NCBI RefSeq assembly: GCF_009932725.1
Contig: NZ_BLJU01000021.1
Coordinates: 1 to 64,000 of the forward strand
Origin: Pseudomonas yangonensis
GTDB taxonomy: Bacteria; Pseudomonadota; Gammaproteobacteria; Pseudomonadales; Pseudomonadaceae
Direction: 5' to 3'
DNA: 64,000 nt
Each line of letters begins with the position of its first letter. The stretch's first letter is position 1. Positions 42,460-50,333 of this stretch are shown piece by piece. The notes under the pieces were generated by a model that saw only the letters and a list, made by a program, of their open reading frames with translations, was not told the origin of the DNA and searched no databases. The position numbers were made by a program, and so were the translations under genes.

Positions 42460-43329
42460 ATGAGCTACGACTCCGTATTCAAACCCGGCCTGTTCGCAGA
42501 CCAGACCATCCTGGTCACCGGCGGTGGCAGCGGCATCGGTCGCTGCGTGGCCCACGAGCTGGCCCACCTGGGCGCCCATGTGGTGCTGGTTGGGCGCAAG
42601 CAGGAAAAGCTGGAAAAGACCTGCGCCGAGATCATCGAGGATGGCGGCAGCGCCAGCTTCCAGGCCTGCGACATCCGCGACGAAGAGGCGGTCAAGGCCA
42701 TGGTCGGCGCGGTGCTCGCGCAGCGCGGACGCATCCATCACCTGGTCAACAACGCCGGCGGCCAGTTTCCCGCGCCGTTGATCGGCATCAACCAGAAAGG
42801 CTTCGAGACCGTGGTGCGCACCAACCTGGTGGGCGGTTTTCTGGTGGCCAAGGAAGTCTTCCTGCAGAGCCTGAGCAAGCACGGTGGCAGCATCGTTAAC
42901 ATGCTCGCCGACATGTGGGGCGGCATGCCCGGCATGGGCCACTCCGGCGCTGCGCGCGCGGGTATGGAGAACTTCACCAAGACCGCCGCCTGCGAGTGGG
43001 GCCACGCCGGCGTGCGGGTCAACGCCGTGGCGCCGGGCTGGATCGCCTCCAGCGGCATGGACACCTACCCCGAATCGATGAAGAACATGATCCGCAACCT
43101 CAAGGATCACGTGCCGCTGCAACGCATCGGCAGCGAGTCCGAGGTGGCTGCCGCCATCGTCTTTCTGCTCAGCCCCGGCGCCAACTTCATCAGCGGCAAC
43201 ACCATTCGCATCGACGGTGCAGCCAGCCAGGGCACCCGTGCCTGGACGCTGGGCAAGGCGAGAAACAGCGAGCCCTACAACGGTTTCCACCGGGCCTACC
43301 TGCCCGATGTACTGAAAGATCAGGAGTAA
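42460..43329 (+). CDS. atuB: SDR-family oxidoreductase AtuB (PECR-like)
   Basis: 289 residues. TILVTGGGSGIGRCVAHELA binds the cofactor, and HHLVNNAGGQFPAPLIGI follows. At the place where classical SDRs have YxxxK, this protein reads GHSGAARAGMENFTKTAACE, as in peroxisomal trans-2-enoyl-CoA reductases (PECR), so it belongs to that atypical branch and is likely to act on acyl-CoA thioesters. The start ATG 42460 has GAAGGA upstream. It sits between atuA and atuC. Its exact step in the terpene pathway is not settled. Confidence 0.92.
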   Translation: MSYDSVFKPGLFADQTILVTGGGSGIGRCVAHELAHLGAHVVLVGRKQEKLEKTCAEIIEDGGSASFQACDIRDEEAVKAMVGAVLAQRGRIHHLVNNAGGQFPAPLIGINQKGFETVVRTNLVGGFLVAKEVFLQSLSKHGGSIVNMLADMWGGMPGMGHSGAARAGMENFTKTAACEWGHAGVRVNAVAPGWIASSGMDTYPESMKNMIRNLKDHVPLQRIGSESEVAAAIVFLLSPGANFISGNTIRIDGAASQGTRAWTLGKARNSEPYNGFHRAYLPDVLKDQE

Positions 43330-43333
43330 GGCG

Positions 43334-44950
43334 ATGCCCGTGATCCAATCGGAAATCGACGTGCATGGCGAAGCCTTCGCACAGAATCGCAAGGCCATGC
43401 TGGCCGCCATCGCGACCTTTCGCGACGTCGAGCAGAAGGCGCTCGACAAGGCGCAGGAGGCCAAGGCCAAGTTCGACAAGCGCGGCCAGCTGCTGCCGCG
43501 CGAACGCCTCAACCTGCTGCTCGATGCCGGCGCGCCCTTTCTCGAACTGGCCTCGCTGGCCGGCTACAAGCTGCACGACGACAAGGACGGCAGCCAGGCC
43601 GGCGGCGGCCTGATCGCCGGCATCGGCTACATCGCCGGCGTGCGTTGCCTGGTGATCGCCAACAACAGCGCGATCAAGGGCGGCACCATTTCCCCCACCG
43701 GCCTGAAGAAATCCCTGCGCCTGCAGCAGATCGCCTTCGAGAACAAGCTGCCGGTGGTGACCCTGGCCGAGAGCGGCGGCGCCAACCTCAACTACGCCGC
43801 CGACATCTTCGTCGAGGGCGCGCGCGGCTTCGCCAACCAGGCGCGCATGTCCGCCATGGGCCTGCCGCAGATCACCGTGGTACATGGCTCCAGCACCGCC
43901 GGCGGGGCCTACCAGCCCGGCCTGTCAGACTACGTGGTGGTGGTACGCGGCAAGGCCAAGATGTTCCTCGCCGGCCCGCCTCTGCTCAAGGCCGCCACTG
44001 GCGAGATCGCCACCGACGAGCAACTCGGCGGCGCCGAGATGCACGCCCAGGTCGCCGGCACTGCCGAGTACCTGGCCGAGAACGATGCCGATGGCGTGCG
44101 CCTGGCGCGCGAAATAGTCGGCATGCTGCCGTGGAACCAGCAGCTGCCGGCACGTGAGAAACGCACCTGGCGCGAGCCGCTGTACCCGGCCGAGGAACTG
44201 CTCGGTATCGTCCCGGCCGATGCCAAGAAGCCCTACGACGTACGCGAGATCATCGCGCGTATCGCCGACGGCTCGGCGTTTCTCGACTTCAAGAACGAGT
44301 TCGACAGCCAGACCGTCTGTGGCCATCTGCAGATCGAAGGCCAGGCCTGCGGTTTCATCGGCAACAACGGCCCGATCACCCCGCAGGGCGCGGCCAAGGC
44401 GGCGCAGTTCATCCAGCTGTGCGAGCAGAGCAATACGCCGATCCTGTTCTTTCATAACACCACCGGTTTCATGGTCGGCACGGAATCGGAACAGAACGGC
44501 GTGATCAAGCACGGCTCGAAGATGATCCAGGCCGTGGCCAACGCCACGGTGCCGAAACTGACCATCGTCGTCGGCGGTTCCTACGGCGCCGGCAACTACG
44601 CCATGTGCGGCCGCGGCCTCGACCCGCGCTTTATCTTCGCCTGGCCCAACAGCCGCACCGCCGTGATGGGCGGCGCCCAGGCCGGCAAGGTGCTGCGCAT
44701 CGTCACTGAGGACAAGCACGCCAAGGAAGGCAAGGAGCCTGACCCGAAGATGCTCGACATGCTGGAGATGGCCACCGCGCAAAAGCTCGACAGCCAGTCC
44801 ACCGCCCTCTATGGCACCGCCAGCCTGTGGGACGACGGCCTGATCGACCCACGCGACACCCGCAAGCTGCTGGGCTTCTTGCTGGATATCTGTGCCGAAG
44901 CCAACCTGCGACCGCTGAAAAAGAACAGCTTCGGCGTCGCGCGTTTCTGA
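43334..44950 (+). CDS. atuC: Geranyl-CoA carboxylase, carboxyltransferase (beta) subunit
   Basis: 538 residues of the acyl-CoA carboxyltransferase family. N-lobe: KFDKRGQLLPRERLNLLLD, LAGYKLHDDKDGSQAGGGLI, then VVHGSSTAGGAYQPGLSDYV; C-lobe: GFIGNNGPITPQGAAKAAQF, TGFMVGTESEQNGVIKHGSK and GGSYGAGNYAMCGRGLDPRF. With AtuF it adds CO2 to the gamma-methyl branch of cis-geranyl-CoA, giving isohexenylglutaconyl-CoA. It starts 4 bases after atuB stops. The leucine-pathway enzyme LiuB is a close relative, but the surrounding genes identify this as AtuC. Confidence 0.95.
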   Translation: MPVIQSEIDVHGEAFAQNRKAMLAAIATFRDVEQKALDKAQEAKAKFDKRGQLLPRERLNLLLDAGAPFLELASLAGYKLHDDKDGSQAGGGLIAGIGYIAGVRCLVIANNSAIKGGTISPTGLKKSLRLQQIAFENKLPVVTLAESGGANLNYAADIFVEGARGFANQARMSAMGLPQITVVHGSSTAGGAYQPGLSDYVVVVRGKAKMFLAGPPLLKAATGEIATDEQLGGAEMHAQVAGTAEYLAENDADGVRLAREIVGMLPWNQQLPAREKRTWREPLYPAEELLGIVPADAKKPYDVREIIARIADGSAFLDFKNEFDSQTVCGHLQIEGQACGFIGNNGPITPQGAAKAAQFIQLCEQSNTPILFFHNTTGFMVGTESEQNGVIKHGSKMIQAVANATVPKLTIVVGGSYGAGNYAMCGRGLDPRFIFAWPNSRTAVMGGAQAGKVLRIVTEDKHAKEGKEPDPKMLDMLEMATAQKLDSQSTALYGTASLWDDGLIDPRDTRKLLGFLLDICAEANLRPLKKNSFGVARF

Positions 44951-44967
44951 CCTCGATAAAAATATTT

Positions 44968-44984
44968 GGTGCGCACAGCGCACC
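44968..44984. repeat. Small hairpin GGTGCGC-ACA-GCGCACC between atuC and atuD
   Basis: A perfect 7-base dyad followed by CTACGG. A near copy, GGTGCGC-ACG-GCGCACC, lies at 50190-50206 in the atuG-atuH gap. Confidence 0.6.
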
Positions 44985-44999
44985 CTACGGAGAACAATA

Positions 45000-46160
45000 A
45001 TGATCTTCACCCAGGAACACGAAGAACTCCGCCGTACCGTCCGCAACTTCGTCGACAAGGAAATCAACCCGCACGTCGACGCCTGGGAGAAGGAAGGCCG
45101 CTTCCCCATCCACGACATTTTCAGAAAGGCCGGAGAGCTGGGTCTGTTGGGCATCTCCAAGCCGGAGAAATTCGGCGGCATGGGCCTGGACTACAGCTAC
45201 TCGATCGTGGCCGCCGAAGAGTTCGGCACCATCCATTGCGGCGGCATCCCCATGTCCATCGGCGTGCAGACCGACATGTGCACACCGGCCCTGGCGCGCT
45301 TCGGCTCCGATGAGCTGCGCGAGGAGTTCCTGCGCCCGGCCATCAGCGGCGAGATGGTCGGCTGCATCGGCGTCTCCGAAGTTGGCGCCGGCTCCGACGT
45401 GGCAGGCCTGAAGACCACCGCGCGCAAGGACGGCGACGACTACGTGATCAACGGCAGCAAGATGTGGATCACCAACTCTCCGAGTGCCGACTTTATCTGC
45501 CTGCTGGCCAACACCTCGGACGACAAGCCGCACGTCAACAAGTCGTTGATCATGGTGCCGATGAAGACCCCGGGCATCAGCGTCAGCCCGCACCTGGACA
45601 AGCTGGGCATGCGCAGCTCGGAGACCGCCCAGGTGTTCTTCGACAACGTGCGCGTGCCGCAGCGCTACCGCATCGGCGCTGAGGGCGCCGGGTTCATGAT
45701 GCAGATGCTGCAGTTCCAGGAAGAGCGCCTGTTCGGCGCGGCCAACATGATCAAGGGCCTGGAGCACTGTGTCGACAGCACCATCGACTACTGCAAGCAG
45801 CGCCACACCTTCGGCCAACCGTTGATCGACAACCAGGTCATCCACTTCCGCATGGCCGAGCTACAGACCGAGATCGAGTGCCTGCGCGCGCTGGTCTACC
45901 AGGCCACCGAGCAATACGTGAAGGGCCGCGACGTGACCAAGCTGGCGTCCATGGCCAAGCTCAAGGCCGGCCGCCTGGGCCGCGAGGTGTCCGACGCCTG
46001 CCTGCAGTACTGGGGCGGCATGGGCTTTATGTGGGACAACCCTGTGTCGCGCGCCTACCGCGACGTGCGCCTGGTCAGCATCGGCGGCGGCGCCGACGAG
46101 ATCATGCTCGGCATCATCTGCAAGCTGATGGGCATCCTGCCAGGGAAAAAGAAGGGCTGA
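45000..46160 (+). CDS. atuD: Citronellyl-CoA dehydrogenase
   Basis: 386 residues of the acyl-CoA dehydrogenase family. Key blocks are GCIGVSEVGAGSDVAGLKTT, YVINGSKMWITNSPSADFIC, QRHTFGQPLIDNQVIHFRMA and YRDVRLVSIGGGADEIMLGI. It oxidises citronellyl-CoA to geranyl-CoA and passes electrons to ETF (genes at 60559-62238). GGAG precedes ATG 45000. The enzyme at 5903-7051 belongs to the same family, and a matching operator-like sequence precedes it, so the two may overlap in role. Confidence 0.94.
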   Translation: MIFTQEHEELRRTVRNFVDKEINPHVDAWEKEGRFPIHDIFRKAGELGLLGISKPEKFGGMGLDYSYSIVAAEEFGTIHCGGIPMSIGVQTDMCTPALARFGSDELREEFLRPAISGEMVGCIGVSEVGAGSDVAGLKTTARKDGDDYVINGSKMWITNSPSADFICLLANTSDDKPHVNKSLIMVPMKTPGISVSPHLDKLGMRSSETAQVFFDNVRVPQRYRIGAEGAGFMMQMLQFQEERLFGAANMIKGLEHCVDSTIDYCKQRHTFGQPLIDNQVIHFRMAELQTEIECLRALVYQATEQYVKGRDVTKLASMAKLKAGRLGREVSDACLQYWGGMGFMWDNPVSRAYRDVRLVSIGGGADEIMLGIICKLMGILPGKKKG

Positions 46161-46180
46161 ACTGCCACTCATACCGTTGC

Positions 46181-46197
46181 GGCGGGTTTCACCCGCC
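46181..46197. repeat. Small hairpin GGCGGGT-TTC-ACCCGCC between atuD and atuE
   Basis: A perfect 7-base dyad with a 3-base loop in the 55-base gap between atuD and atuE. There is no T run, so it is not a typical terminator. Confidence 0.55.
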
Positions 46198-46215
46198 CTA
46201 CACCGAGGCTATGCG

Positions 46216-47013
46216 ATGAACGACCTGCCCAACTGCGAAACCCTGCTGCTGAACCTCGACGGAGGCGTACTGCACGTCACCCTTAATCGCCCGGACAGCC
46301 GCAACGCCATGAGCCTGGCCATGGTCGGCGAACTGCGCGCGACCCTGGAGGCTGTGCGCCATGAGCCGAACGTGCGCGCCCTCGTCCTGCGCGGCGCGGG
46401 CGGCCACTTTTGCGCCGGCGGCGATATCAAGGACATGGCCGGCGCCAGAGCCCGCGGCGGCGATGCCTACCGCGAGCTGAACCGCGCCTTCGGTGCGCTG
46501 CTGGAAGAGGCCCAGGCCGCACCGCAGGTACTGGTGGCGGTGCTGGAAGGCGCCGTGCTCGGCGGTGGTTTCGGCCTGGCCTGCGTGTCCGACGTGGCCA
46601 TCGCCGCCAGCGGCACCAGGTTCGGCCTGCCGGAAACCACCCTCGGCATCCTCCCGGCGCAGATCGCCCCCTTCGTGATGCGGCGCATCGGCCTGACCCA
46701 GGCGCGCCGCCTGGCGCTGACCGCCGCCCGCTTCGACGGTGCAGAGGCGTTGCGCCTGGGTCTGGTGCACTACTGCGAGCACGATGACGCCGCCCTGCAG
46801 CAGCGCCTGGACGAGACCCTGGAGCAGATTCGCCAGTGTGCGCCGCAGGCCAACGCCCAGACCAAGGCCCTGCTGCTGGCCAGCGAACGCGAAGCCCTCG
46901 GCCCGCTGCTCGACCGCGCCGCCGAACAGTTCGCCGCCGCGGTCACCGGCGCCGAGGGCCTCGAAGGCACCATGGCCTTCGTGCAGAAGCGCAAGCCGAA
47001 TTGGGCCCAGTAG
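46216..47013 (+). CDS. atuE: Isohexenylglutaconyl-CoA hydratase
   Basis: 265 residues of the enoyl-CoA hydratase/crotonase family. The oxyanion-hole segments are RGAGGHFCAGGDIKDMAGA and LEGAVLGGGFGLACVSDVAI, followed by TRFGLPETTLGILPAQIAPF. It hydrates the product of geranyl-CoA carboxylase before side-chain cleavage. ATG at 46216 has GAGG seven bases upstream; an ATG at 46211 is out of frame. The end VQKRKPNWAQ is typical of the family. Confidence 0.93.
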   Translation: MNDLPNCETLLLNLDGGVLHVTLNRPDSRNAMSLAMVGELRATLEAVRHEPNVRALVLRGAGGHFCAGGDIKDMAGARARGGDAYRELNRAFGALLEEAQAAPQVLVAVLEGAVLGGGFGLACVSDVAIAASGTRFGLPETTLGILPAQIAPFVMRRIGLTQARRLALTAARFDGAEALRLGLVHYCEHDDAALQQRLDETLEQIRQCAPQANAQTKALLLASEREALGPLLDRAAEQFAAAVTGAEGLEGTMAFVQKRKPNWAQ

Positions 47014-47019
47014 TAGCTC

Positions 47020-47115
47020 CCCTCTCCCCAGGGGAGAGGGAACGAATAGACCGTAGCCCGGATGCAATCCGGGAGCGCTCGGCCAACATGATTCCCCGGA
47101 TTGCATCCGGGCTAC
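47020..47115. repeat. GC hairpin plus GTAGCCCGGATGCA repeat pair between atuE and atuF
   Basis: CCCTCTCCCC-A-GGGGAGAGGG (47020-47040) is a perfect 10-base stem. The facing pair GTAGCCCGGATGCAATCC ... GGATTGCATCCGGGCTAC (47053-47115) is of the same family as 8344-8405 and 50063-50123. Together they fill the 121-base gap. Confidence 0.75.
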
Positions 47116-47134
47116 GCACAGCAGGAGCACGAAG

Positions 47135-49123
47135 ATGCCCGCATTCAACAAGATTCTGATCGCCAACCGTGGCGAGATCGCCTGCCGGGTGATGCGCACC
47201 GCCATCGAGCTCGGCTATCGCACAGTGGCGGTGTACTCCGAGGCCGATGCCGATGCCCGCCATGTACAGATCGCCGACGAAGCCGTATGCATCGGCCCGG
47301 CCCAGGTCAGCCAGTCCTACCTGCGCATCGACGCCATCATCGAGGCCGCGCGCAAGACCGGTGCCGACGCCATCCACCCCGGCTATGGCTTCCTCTCCGA
47401 GAACGCCGACTTCGCCCGCGCCTGCGAGGCGGCCGGCATCGTCTTTATCGGCCCGACCGTCGAAGCCATCCACCTGATGGGCAGCAAGCGCCTGTCCAAG
47501 ATCGCCATGCTGGAGGCCGGCGTGCCCTGCATCCCCGGCTATGAAGGCGCCGCCCAGGATGACGAGACCCTGGCCAGCGAAGCCGAACGCATCGGCTACC
47601 CGCTGATGATCAAGGCCAGCGCCGGCGGTGGCGGCCGCGGCATGCGCCTGGTACAGGAGTCATCCGAACTGCTGGCACAGATCCGCACCGCCCGCTCGGA
47701 GGCGCAGAACGCCTTCGGCTCCGGCGAGCTGATCCTCGAACGCGCGGTGATCCGCCCACGCCACGTGGAAATCCAGGTGTTCGGCGACCAGCACGGCAAT
47801 ATCCTCTATCTCGGCGAACGCGACTGCTCGGTGCAGCGTCGCCACCAGAAAGTGGTCGAGGAAGCCCCCTGCCCGGTGATGACGCCCGAGCTGCGCCGCG
47901 CCATGGGCGAGGCCGCGGTGAAGGCGGCGGCCTCGGTCAACTACGTCGGTGCCGGCACGGTGGAGTTCCTCCTCGACGCCAGCGGCGAGTTCTTCTTTCT
48001 GGAAATGAACACCCGCCTGCAGGTGGAACACCCGGTCACCGAGCTGATCACCGGACAGGATCTGGTGGCCTGGCAGATAAGAGTCGCCGAGGGCCAGCCC
48101 CTGCCGCTACAGCAGGGCGAAATACGCCTCACCGGCCACGCCATGGAGGTGCGTCTGTACGCCGAGGATTCGGCCGCCGGCTTCCTGCCGCAAACCGGCC
48201 AGGTACTGCGCTGGGAACCCGAGTTGTTGACTGGCGTGCGCATCGACCACGGCCTGGTCGAGGGTCAGGCCGTCACCCCTTTCTACGACCCGATGCTGGC
48301 CAAGGTCATCGCCTACGGCGAAACCCGCGACGAAGCCCGGCGCAAGCTGGTGCGCGCAGTCGAGCAGTGCGTGCTGCTCGGCGTCAACGGCAACCAGCGC
48401 TTTCTCGCCAACCTGCTCAAGCACCCGGAGTTCGCCGCCGGCAACGCCACCACGGCGTTTATCACCGAACACTTCGCTGATGACCCCAGCCTGCAGCCGC
48501 ACACGGCCAGCCTGGCCGAGCTGGCCATGGCCGCCGCCCTGCTCTACCAGACCTCGGCCTGGTCTCGCGCGCACCAGCCCGGCCTGTCCGGCTGGCGCAG
48601 CGCCGGCAGCGCGCCCTGGCGCTTCGTCCTCAAGCAAGGCGAGCACAAGCACGCGGTGGAGCTGGACGTGCTCGCGAGCGGTACGCAAGCGCACCTTTGC
48701 GTGCGTCGGGGCGAAGAACAGCTACCTGTGCGCCTGCTGGCCAGCGACGGCCGCTGGCTGAGCCTGGAACTGGACGGCGTGCGCCGCCGCCAGGCCTACC
48801 ACCTCGAAGGTGAGCGCCTGTGGCTGTACGGTGAGCATGGCAACCTGGAGCTGCTGGATGTTACCCACGAGCCGGCCGGCGGGCAGAACGCCGCCAGCAG
48901 CGGTGCGGTGAAGGCGCCGATGGATGGTGCCATAGTCGAGGTGCTGATCGCCGAGGGCGCCAGCGTCAGCAAGGGGCAACTGCTGGTTGTGCTGGAAGCG
49001 ATGAAGATGGAGCACCCGCTCAAGGCTGGCGTCGAAGGCATCGTCCGCCACGTTGGCGTGAGCCAGGGCGACCAGGTGAAGAGCCGCCAGTTGCTGGTGG
49101 AAATCGAAGCTGCGGAGGCTTGA
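47135..49123 (+). CDS. atuF: Geranyl-CoA carboxylase, biotin-containing (alpha) subunit
   Basis: 662 residues. The biotin carboxylase domain (about 1-445) shows ILIANRGEIACRVMRTAIEL, HPGYGFLSENADFARAC, the ATP-grasp loop KASAGGGGRGMRLVQ, and ERDCSVQRRHQKVVEEAPCP. A middle domain follows, and the C-terminal biotin carrier domain ends with EAMKMEHPLK, the lysine (about 624) being the biotin site. With AtuC it forms geranyl-CoA carboxylase, the key enzyme of the pathway. Several palindromic elements separate it from atuE. LiuD is the close relative; context assigns AtuF. Confidence 0.95.
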   Translation: MPAFNKILIANRGEIACRVMRTAIELGYRTVAVYSEADADARHVQIADEAVCIGPAQVSQSYLRIDAIIEAARKTGADAIHPGYGFLSENADFARACEAAGIVFIGPTVEAIHLMGSKRLSKIAMLEAGVPCIPGYEGAAQDDETLASEAERIGYPLMIKASAGGGGRGMRLVQESSELLAQIRTARSEAQNAFGSGELILERAVIRPRHVEIQVFGDQHGNILYLGERDCSVQRRHQKVVEEAPCPVMTPELRRAMGEAAVKAAASVNYVGAGTVEFLLDASGEFFFLEMNTRLQVEHPVTELITGQDLVAWQIRVAEGQPLPLQQGEIRLTGHAMEVRLYAEDSAAGFLPQTGQVLRWEPELLTGVRIDHGLVEGQAVTPFYDPMLAKVIAYGETRDEARRKLVRAVEQCVLLGVNGNQRFLANLLKHPEFAAGNATTAFITEHFADDPSLQPHTASLAELAMAAALLYQTSAWSRAHQPGLSGWRSAGSAPWRFVLKQGEHKHAVELDVLASGTQAHLCVRRGEEQLPVRLLASDGRWLSLELDGVRRRQAYHLEGERLWLYGEHGNLELLDVTHEPAGGQNAASSGAVKAPMDGAIVEVLIAEGASVSKGQLLVVLEAMKMEHPLKAGVEGIVRHVGVSQGDQVKSRQLLVEIEAAEA

Positions 49124-49132
49124 TTTATCGCT

Positions 49133-49186
49133 GTGGGAGGGGCTTTAGCCGCGAGCGTTGTTCATCGCGGCTAAAGCCCCTCCCAC
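49133..49186. repeat. Perfect palindrome GTGGGAGGGGCTTTAGCC... between atuF and atuG
   Basis: Arms of 22 bases are exact complements (left GTGGGAGGGGCTTTAGCC and on, right ending GGCTAAAGCCCCTCCCAC) with a 10-base loop. It lies 10 bases after the atuF stop. Other members of the family are at 5693 and 30178. Confidence 0.85.
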
Positions 49187-49216
49187 GCCCCGATAACAAC
49201 AAGAAGGAGCACGCCC

Positions 49217-50041
49217 ATGTCCCTTTCCGGCAAGACCCTGTTCATCACCGGCGCCAGCCGTGGCATCGGCCGCGAGATCGCCCTCAAGGCCGCCGCCGAT
49301 GGTGCCAGTATCGTCATCGCGGCCAAGAGCGCCGAGCCACACCCGAAGCTGGCGGGCACCATCCACAGCGTCGCCGCCGAGGTCGAAGCCGCCGGCGGCA
49401 AAGCGCTGGCCCTGCAGCTGGATGTGCGCGATGAGCAGGCCGTGGTCGCCGCCATGGCGCGCGCGGCCGAGCATTTCGGCGGCATCGATGCCCTGGTCAA
49501 CAATGCCGGAGCCATCAAGCTGGTCGGCGTGGAGAAGCTCGAACCCAAGCGTTTCGACCTGATGTACCAGATCAACACCCGCGCAGTGATGGTCTGCAGC
49601 CAGGCGGCCTTGCCATATCTGAAACAGAGCGCCAGCGGGCATATCCTCAACCTCTCCCCGCCGCTCAACCTCGACGCCAAGTGGTTTGCCCAGCACGGCC
49701 CCTACACCGTCACTAAGTACGGCATGAGCATGCTCACCCTGGGCATGAGCGAGGAGTTCAAGAAGTACGGCATCAGCGTCAATTCGCTGTGGCCGAAGAC
49801 CATGATCGCCACCGCGGCCATCGAGTTCGAACTGGGCAGCCGCGACGCCTTCAAGCGGGCACGCACGCCGGCCATCATGGCCGATGCGGCCCACGCCATC
49901 CTCAGCAGCGAAGGCCGCAGCCTCACCGGGCGTTTGCTGATCGACGAAGACATCTTGCGTGAACGGGGCGTCAGCGACTTCGAGCAGTACCGCTTCGATC
50001 CCGCTGGCGGCAGCCTGGTGCCCGACCTGTTCGTCGATTGA
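49217..50041 (+). CDS. atuG: SDR-family oxidoreductase AtuG
   Basis: 274 residues. TLFITGASRGIGREIALKAA is the cofactor motif, NNAGAIKLVGVEKL follows, and the catalytic Tyr-Lys pair is in PYTVTKYGMSMLTLG. The end DFEQYRFDPAGGSLVPDLFV resembles the HSDL2-like SDR group. In the atu cluster it probably oxidises an early alcohol/aldehyde or hydroxy-acyl intermediate, but the step is not settled. AAGGAGCACGCCC precedes ATG 49217. Confidence 0.92.
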   Translation: MSLSGKTLFITGASRGIGREIALKAAADGASIVIAAKSAEPHPKLAGTIHSVAAEVEAAGGKALALQLDVRDEQAVVAAMARAAEHFGGIDALVNNAGAIKLVGVEKLEPKRFDLMYQINTRAVMVCSQAALPYLKQSASGHILNLSPPLNLDAKWFAQHGPYTVTKYGMSMLTLGMSEEFKKYGISVNSLWPKTMIATAAIEFELGSRDAFKRARTPAIMADAAHAILSSEGRSLTGRLLIDEDILRERGVSDFEQYRFDPAGGSLVPDLFVD

Positions 50042-50062
50042 CGCCCTGAATGCGTTGGCTTC

Positions 50063-50206
50063 GTAGCCCGGATGCAATCCGGGGATTGGCCGCAAGGGCC
50101 TTCCCGGATTTTCATCCGGCTACGTGCGAGCCGCGATCCGTAAGATGCGCCGCGTGCACCTAGACAACCGTGGGATTCGCGCCTTGCCCGGTGCGCACGG
50201 CGCACC
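50063..50206. repeat. GTAGCCCGGATGCA repeat pair and GGTGCGC hairpin between atuG and atuH
   Basis: GTAGCCCGGATGCAATCCGG ... CCGGATTTTCATCCGGCTAC (50063-50123) is a facing pair. GGTGCGC-ACG-GCGCACC (50190-50206) is a second element, near-identical to 44968-44984. An additional dyad CTGACT-AG-AGTCAG lies at 50281-50294, close to the atuH start, and may be regulatory. The whole 50042-50333 gap (292 bases) contains no gene. Confidence 0.7.
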
Positions 50207-50333
50207 GCTACGAGCGGCAAGGCTATTTGCCGATCTGCCCGCCGCTCGGCGCACCAGAGCCATGGCTGGTGCGCGCCAGGCTGACTAGAGTCAGGACTCG
50301 CCTCCAATTCATAACAGCCCAAGTGCGAGCCCC

